From NCBI GenBank assembly GCA_041485125.1, contig JBGPIT010000173.1:1-9975 (forward strand): 9,975 bases of DNA, in the 5' to 3' direction. The notes beneath the pieces are model-generated. The model had not been told where the DNA came from. It worked only from the letters and a program-made list of their open reading frames with translations, and did not search any database. The DNA is from JBGPIT01 sp041485125. Its GTDB lineage: Bacteria > Desulfobacterota > Binatia > UTPRO1. The translations under genes were made by a program, and so were the position numbers. Positions 5,570 to 9,975 of the stretch are shown piece after piece; the stretch's first letter is position 1, and each line of letters begins with the position of its first letter.

Positions 5570-7959
5570 CGGGAGGCAGCAATGCGGGGATGGGTATCGG
5601 GGCCCGCTTCACCAGGCTTTGCGCCACGGCGGCGACGCTCGACTGCGATACCCGCGGCGGCAGCGACGGATGCGATCATCGCTGCAACGACTCCCAGCCA
5701 GAAGCTCCGCGGAGCGTACGTGAATACGACGGTATGCTTGCCGGCATCGATCGGTACTGCGCGGAAAAGAAAGTTCGCGCGGACGATCGGTGTTGGAACG
5801 CCGTCCACCGTCGCCTGCCACCCGGGGTAGTACGTGTCGGTGAGGACGAGGTACCCGGCTGCGGGGGCGCCGTCGACTTCGACTTCCACACGTGACGGCT
5901 CGTATCGGGTGATCCGTTCCCGGACGATCGGTGCGGGTGCGGCGGACGGCGCGACCTCGGCGCCTTCCGGCTCGAGGATGACCGCGGTCCTCGGATCGAA
6001 CGTCGGATCGATCGTCGCGGCGAGCGCAGCGTCTTCAGAAGGCACGACGATCGTGTGCTGGGCGACATACGCACGGGGTAGCGGGTCGCCGTTCTCGTAC
6101 ACGGCGCTTCTTTCGCGCGCGAAGAGGGTGCGTTGCCATTTCGGCGCCAACCGCGCGAACGCTGCGTGCGCCGCGAGATCCATCTTTGGTACAACGACAA
6201 ACCTCACGCTCATCAGATCCAGCAGCCGGAACTCCGGCCACGCAGGATCCGCGTGTAGCGTCCCGGTGAAGGTCAAATAATCAGGCCGCTGATCTTTCGG
6301 AGCCTCGATGCTACGAAAGAAGCGTTCGTAGCGACTGAGGCTCAGCGGCTCGTAGTCGGTGATCGAGTAAATCCCGCGCAGGCTGCCCTGCTTGGACATC
6401 AACTCCGGCAGGTCGAGCAGGGATTTGATGTACGTTCGATCGAACCCCTGACGGGCCTTGATGTAGGTCCACGCATTCTCGTACGTGTCGAAGACATGCG
6501 GGTTTTGTACTGGATGCAGCCACGGGTTCTCCAGCGAGGCGAGCAAGTCGGCAACGATGAACACGGCAAGCGCGAGCACGAACATACGACGTGCGACCGT
6601 GTTCGGCATCAGCAGGGCGCCCCAGATCAACACAACTGTCGTGAGGAGATAACCAACGCTCAAAATCGGCATGGCGACGAGTGTGTACACGGCGATGGCG
6701 ACTGTCGTCACCATGACGAGCGCGGACAGACGTTGCCGGCGCGGTAGTGCTCCCGCCGGCTCTTGCGAGGCGGGCGCAGCTGACAGGCGCGCGAGTACTT
6801 CAAATCCCACGCCGGTTAGCACGGCGCCAGCGGCGGCGTAGATGTAGAGCGCGCGGGGCGGAGCCCGGAAACGCGATCCACCTATCAAGTTGTAGAGGTT
6901 GAATACCGGCGTATAGACGCTGACTGCGACGCACAGCGAAAAAATCGCCAGCAGCCAGAAGCACGTGATGCGCCAGCGTTGGCGTACGGCAACAAGTGAG
7001 AGCGGCATCAGCAGCACGGCGGAGATCCCGAGGTAGGCCCAACGCGGAGGACCGGGGATCGCATTCACCATCGTCACGGCGAGCGCGCTCGGCGCGAGCG
7101 CTCCCATCGAGAGCGTTTGCTGCATGGAAAGCGCACCGGCGCGTCGTGGGCCGAGCGCTTGCAGTTCGAGACTCGGGAGGAGCTGCGGAGCCATCCATGC
7201 AAATGCGAACAGGATGGCGGCGGCGAAGAGCCCGTATGCGCGGAAAACGTGCGGCCGCTCGTGCTCTGAACGCATTGCGACGAGCGAGCGGCCGACGCCG
7301 TACACAGCGACCACATACATCCCGTACATCCAGGTTTGCGGCCAACCGCCGAGAAATGCGAGCGCGACCGCCAGTCCGAGGAGAATGGCCGAAGAGACAT
7401 CGTGACGGCGAAACACGCGCTCGACCGCGAGCAATTCAAGTGGGAGCCACACTGCGCTCGCAAGCGCGGGGGGAAACCAAGTAGCCTGGGAAACGATGAA
7501 CCCCGACAGCATGAACGTCGTCGCGGCGACAAGACTCGCGGTTCTGCAAAGGCAGATCGTCCGCGCATACGCATACATCAGCATACCCGCGGCCGCGAGA
7601 TGTACGACCGTAAGCACCTCGATCGCCACCCCCGCGGGTACGACGGAGTACAGAAGGTTCGGCGGATACAAGACACCGTAAATCCCGGTCGCAAGCAATG
7701 GGTGCCCACCACATTGATACGGGTTCCATAGTGGCAAGACACCGGCGCGCAACCATTCAGACGTTCGGTGCCACATCGGGTAGATCTGGGTGAAGAAATC
7801 GCTGTTGGAGAACAGGTCGAACGGGACATGTGCGGGAAGGATGATGCGGAAGTACCAGGCTGCAATCGCCGTAACGACGACTGCCGCGAGCGCAAGGGCG
7901 TCCGGCACCGCGGCTTTGGGTCGCTGTAGTGAACGTGGCGTCGGAGACGAGTCGATCAC
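5566..7959 (-). CDS. YfhO-family polytopic membrane protein (GT-C-like glycosyltransferase), copy A
   Basis: This encodes 797 residues from a GTG at 7959, the only usable start: upstream in this frame a TGA comes before any other start codon. It is a clear paralog of the next gene. It has an N-terminal helix (~20-40), SNSDFFTQIYPM (51-62) with candidate GT-C Asp54, LPLWNPYQCGGHPLLATG (75-92), multiple helices, KQGSLRGIY...TDYEPLSL (523-541), YLVLTDTYYPGW (703-714) and a last helix before a basic C-terminal tail. Both copies also share HPVQNPxVFD and GWPQTW. The stop of the carbamoyltransferase lies 13 bp upstream with no obvious Shine-Dalgarno sequence, so translation is probably coupled. Rows counted by hand in this gene are about 57-68% G+C, lower than the neighbouring copy. 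Known YfhO proteins move sugars from polyprenyl phosphate onto surface polymers, and the two copies here may act on different acceptors or pair with each other (inference). Confidence 0.88.
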   Translation of the reverse strand: MIDSSPTPRSLQRPKAAVPDALALAAVVVTAIAAWYFRIILPAHVPFDLFSNSDFFTQIYPMWHRTSEWLRAGVLPLWNPYQCGGHPLLATGIYGVLYPPNLLYSVVPAGVAIEVLTVVHLAAAGMLMYAYARTICLCRTASLVAATTFMLSGFIVSQATWFPPALASAVWLPLELLAVERVFRRHDVSSAILLGLAVALAFLGGWPQTWMYGMYVVAVYGVGRSLVAMRSEHERPHVFRAYGLFAAAILFAFAWMAPQLLPSLELQALGPRRAGALSMQQTLSMGALAPSALAVTMVNAIPGPPRWAYLGISAVLLMPLSLVAVRQRWRITCFWLLAIFSLCVAVSVYTPVFNLYNLIGGSRFRAPPRALYIYAAAGAVLTGVGFEVLARLSAAPASQEPAGALPRRQRLSALVMVTTVAIAVYTLVAMPILSVGYLLTTVVLIWGALLMPNTVARRMFVLALAVFIVADLLASLENPWLHPVQNPHVFDTYENAWTYIKARQGFDRTYIKSLLDLPELMSKQGSLRGIYSITDYEPLSLSRYERFFRSIEAPKDQRPDYLTFTGTLHADPAWPEFRLLDLMSVRFVVVPKMDLAAHAAFARLAPKWQRTLFARERSAVYENGDPLPRAYVAQHTIVVPSEDAALAATIDPTFDPRTAVILEPEGAEVAPSAAPAPIVRERITRYEPSRVEVEVDGAPAAGYLVLTDTYYPGWQATVDGVPTPIVRANFLFRAVPIDAGKHTVVFTYAPRSFWLGVVAAMIASVAAAAGIAVERRRRGAKPGEAGPDTHPRIAASR

Positions 7960-7972
7960 GTGCGACGGGTGC

Positions 7973-9796
7973 CTAGTCCAGCTCGAATGTCGCGCGCCAA
8001 TCGTCGTCGTTCTGCAGCAGCGGTTGATCGGCCTTGTTCAGAAGGAACGGCCCGAGCGCGAGCACGTCCATCTCGGTGCGCATGAAGCAACGGTAGGCGT
8101 CGGCGGGTGTGCAGACGATCGGCTCACCGCGAACGTTGAAGCTGGTGTTCACCAAAACGGGGCAGCCGGTGAGCGCGTGAAAGCGCGCCAGCAGTGCGTG
8201 GAAAAGCGGGTTGGTGTCGGCGTGCACCGTTTGAATACGCGCCGAGTAGTCGAGGTGCGTTACGGCGGGAATGTCGGAGCGCGGCACGTTCAGCTTCGCG
8301 ATCCCGAACAGGCGTTGCTGCTCCGCTGTCATCGCGAGCCGCCGCTCTTTCCGAACTGCGGCGACCAGCGACATGTACGGCGAGTCGACTTCGAGATCGA
8401 AGTATTCCCGGGCGTACTCGCTGAGCACACTCGGCGCGAACGGCCGGAAGCTCTCGCGGTGCTTTATCTTCACGTTCATGATTGCCTGCATCGCTGGTGA
8501 GCGCGGATCACCAAGGATGCTGCGGTTCCCGAGCGCGCGCGGCCCAAACTCCATCCGACCCTGAAACCAGCCGACTACCTTCTGCGCCGCGAGCAGCTCG
8601 GCACAGCGTTGCAGGAGTGCGGGCCGTGACATGTGGTCGTATACTGCTCCGTTCGATCGGAGCGACTCTTCAATCTCGGCGTCGGTGAACGCCGGCCCGA
8701 GGTAGCCCCCTTGCATCGCGTCGCCGCTGTCGGCGGGGGCCCTCGGGCTGCCGAGCACCTTGTGATGGATGGTGAGCGCCACGCCGAGCGCACCACCTGC
8801 GTCACCCGCCGCCGGTTGGATCCAGAGCCGCTTGAACGGACTCTCGCGCAAGATGCGGCCGTTGCCGACACAATTGAGCGCGACGCCGCCCGCGAGGCAG
8901 AGATTCTCCAGCCCGGTCTCGGCGTGAACGTGGCGGGCCATCCGGAGCATGACCTCTTCGGTCACTCGCTGGATTGATGCGGCGAGATCCATCTCGCGTT
9001 GCGTGAGCTCCGATTCCGGCGCGCGTGGCGGCCCGCCGAACAGGCGATCGAAGTTGCTGTTGGTCATGGTGAGGCCGTGGAGATAGTTGAAGTACCGCAT
9101 GTCGAGTTTCAGCGAGCCGTCATCCTTCAACTGTACGAGGTCGGTCAAGATGCGGTCGACGTAGCGCGGCTCACCGTAGGGCGCGAGCCCCATCACCTTG
9201 TACTCTCCCGAGTTGACCCGGAACCCGGTGTAGTAGGTAAATGCGGAGTAGAGCATGCCGAGTGAGTGCGGATAATGCAGCTCAGCGAGCAGGTCGAGCC
9301 GATTGTCGCGTCCGACGCCGTAAGACGATGTTGCCCACTCGCCGACTCCGTCGATGGTGAGCACGGCGGCCTCCCGGAACGGCGACGGGTAGAATGCGCT
9401 CGCGGCATGCGACTCGTGGTGTTCGCCGAACAGCAGCTTGCCGACGAACCCGTCGAGCTCGTGGTGGATGGCGTCGCGGGTGAAGAGCTTGTCCTTCAGC
9501 CACACCGGCATGGCGGTGAGAAACTGCCGTAGGCCACGGGGAGCGACGCCAAGATAGGTCTCGAGGATCCGCTCGAACTTCCGCAGCGGCTTGTCGTAGA
9601 AGCCGACGTATTCGAGATCGGCGGCGCGCAGACCGCCGGCGCGAAGACAGTATGCGACGGCGTTGCGCGGGAACGCGGCATCATGACGCTTGCGCGTGAA
9701 GCGCTCCTCCTGTGCGGCGGCGACAATCTCGCCATCGCGCAGCAGGCACGCCGCGGAGTCGTGGTAATACGCCGACAGGCCGAGAATTGCGGTCAT
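7973..9796 (-). CDS. O-carbamoyltransferase, NodU/CmcH/TobZ family
   Basis: This encodes 607 residues, full length for the family, starting with the classic MTAILGLSAYYHDSAA. The N-terminal Kae1-like domain shows HDSAA (12-16), QEERFTRKRHD (29-39), the metal/ATP-site GEHHESHAASAF (124-135), LTIDGVGEW (146-154), SGEYKVMGLAPYG (196-208), LAGGVALNCVGNG (301-313) and GDAGGALG (331-338). The C-terminal YrdC-like part shows RMEFGPRALGNRSILGDPR (414-432), RESFRPFAPSVL (447-458) and VNTSFNVRGEPIV (549-561), matching the carbamoyl-phosphate site. Such enzymes form carbamoyl-adenylate from carbamoyl phosphate and ATP and pass the carbamoyl group to a hydroxyl, as in Nod factors, tobramycin and saxitoxin. 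All recognisable active-site motifs are intact. The ATG lies 2 bp after the stop of the SxtJ-like gene, and the stop lies 13 bp before the first YfhO gene. In this context the acceptor is likely a surface sugar rather than an antibiotic (inference). Confidence 0.97.
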   Translation of the reverse strand: MTAILGLSAYYHDSAACLLRDGEIVAAAQEERFTRKRHDAAFPRNAVAYCLRAGGLRAADLEYVGFYDKPLRKFERILETYLGVAPRGLRQFLTAMPVWLKDKLFTRDAIHHELDGFVGKLLFGEHHESHAASAFYPSPFREAAVLTIDGVGEWATSSYGVGRDNRLDLLAELHYPHSLGMLYSAFTYYTGFRVNSGEYKVMGLAPYGEPRYVDRILTDLVQLKDDGSLKLDMRYFNYLHGLTMTNSNFDRLFGGPPRAPESELTQREMDLAASIQRVTEEVMLRMARHVHAETGLENLCLAGGVALNCVGNGRILRESPFKRLWIQPAAGDAGGALGVALTIHHKVLGSPRAPADSGDAMQGGYLGPAFTDAEIEESLRSNGAVYDHMSRPALLQRCAELLAAQKVVGWFQGRMEFGPRALGNRSILGDPRSPAMQAIMNVKIKHRESFRPFAPSVLSEYAREYFDLEVDSPYMSLVAAVRKERRLAMTAEQQRLFGIAKLNVPRSDIPAVTHLDYSARIQTVHADTNPLFHALLARFHALTGCPVLVNTSFNVRGEPIVCTPADAYRCFMRTEMDVLALGPFLLNKADQPLLQNDDDWRATFELD

Positions 9797-9801
9797 GCTC
9801 A
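9796..9801 (-). other. 2-bp stop-start junction between the SxtJ-like and carbamoyltransferase genes
   Basis: Read on the minus strand, TGA (plus 9799-9801) is followed by GC and then the ATG whose first base is at 9796. No strong Shine-Dalgarno sequence precedes the ATG, only a weak GAGC, which favours translational coupling and fixes the carbamoyltransferase start. Confidence 0.8.
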
Positions 9802-9975
9802 GAACTGCTGCTCGTAGCGCGCCACATCCGGCGGTTCGGGTTCACGCTTGACCCACTGGCTACCGCGCCCATCCTCGAGCGAACGGTCGAGTGGATCACG
9901 GAAGCAGCGGAGCACCAGTCCGATCGGGACCAACACCACGAAAAACACGACCGTCAGCATGATTCGCGCATTGAC
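9799..9975 (-). CDS. SxtJ-family small membrane protein, C-terminal part only
   Basis: The last 58 codons are visible; the N-terminus lies beyond the right edge. The sequence has a hydrophobic helix (LTVVFFVVLVPIGLVLR), then CFRDPLDRSLEDG, GSQWVKREPEPPD and the ending ARYEQQF. This order (helix ending in a PIGL turn, short DPLDR stretch, a W followed by basic/Pro-rich residues, and a terminal Y-x-x-QF) is what I know of the SxtJ family. That family comprises inner-membrane proteins of about 130 residues named after the saxitoxin cluster and typically found next to NodU-type carbamoyltransferases. Their function is unknown; a membrane anchor or partner for the carbamoyltransferase is the usual guess. 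The gene ends 2 bp before the carbamoyltransferase. The small DUF5989 protein often found in these loci is not between the two genes. The identification rests on a fragment, but the context supports it strongly. Confidence 0.85.
   Translation of the reverse strand, partial: VNARIMLTVVFFVVLVPIGLVLRCFRDPLDRSLEDGRGSQWVKREPEPPDVARYEQQF

Noticed and set aside
4808..5830. Plus-strand frame of 340 codons spanning the YfhO junction
   Set aside because: It is antisense to both YfhO genes, Arg/Glu-rich and without motifs. The opposite strand has strong, conserved coding content throughout.
7957..7962. CACGTG palindrome at the start of the first YfhO gene
   Set aside because: It simply contains the GTG start codon. 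A 6-bp palindrome is expected often by chance and there is no second copy to suggest an operator.

Overview
The window is very GC-rich (60-base rows I counted by hand ranged from about 53% to 80% G+C) and densely coding, with strong G/C bias at third codon positions. This produces many long Arg-rich shadow frames. The gene content (HAD-UbiA fusion, NodU/TobZ-type carbamoyltransferase with SxtJ partner, two large YfhO-type membrane proteins, membrane O-acyltransferase) suggests a high-GC Gram-negative or deep-branching bacterium, perhaps of the Binatia/Rokubacteria/Myxococcota sort. No rRNA or lineage marker is present, so this is only a guess.

Layout. Left block, minus strand: an acyltransferase-3 family membrane protein running off the left edge (start at 1082 or 1115), preceded by a small gene resembling the GMC-oxidoreductase-associated 'gluconate 2-dehydrogenase subunit 3' family (1178-1633, GTG start). 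A divergent spacer of about 100 bp follows. Middle, plus strand: one gene (1734-3281) encoding an N-terminal HAD phosphatase domain fused to a UbiA-type prenyltransferase of the decaprenyl-phosphate phosphoribosyltransferase class. Right block, minus strand, read right to left: a partial SxtJ-family membrane protein (9799-9975), a complete carbamoyltransferase (7973-9796), then two tandem YfhO-family membrane proteins (5566-7959 and 3221-5569). Spacings there are 2 bp, 13 bp and a 4-bp ATGA overlap, so this looks like one translationally coupled operon. The last YfhO gene converges on the HAD-UbiA gene, and their coding ends overlap by 61 bp.

How it may fit together (inference). UbiA/DPPR-synthase-like enzymes make polyprenyl-phosphate-linked pentose, and the fused HAD domain could remove the sugar 5-phosphate. 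YfhO proteins are GT-C-like membrane glycosyltransferases that use polyprenyl-phosphate sugars outside the membrane. The carbamoyltransferase and acyltransferase-3 proteins decorate sugars with carbamoyl and acyl groups. A plausible theme is assembly and decoration of a cell-surface glycan or glycolipid. None of this is shown by the sequence alone.

No RNA genes, CRISPR arrays, insertion sequences or attachment sites were seen. No stretch over 300 bases lacks a gene.
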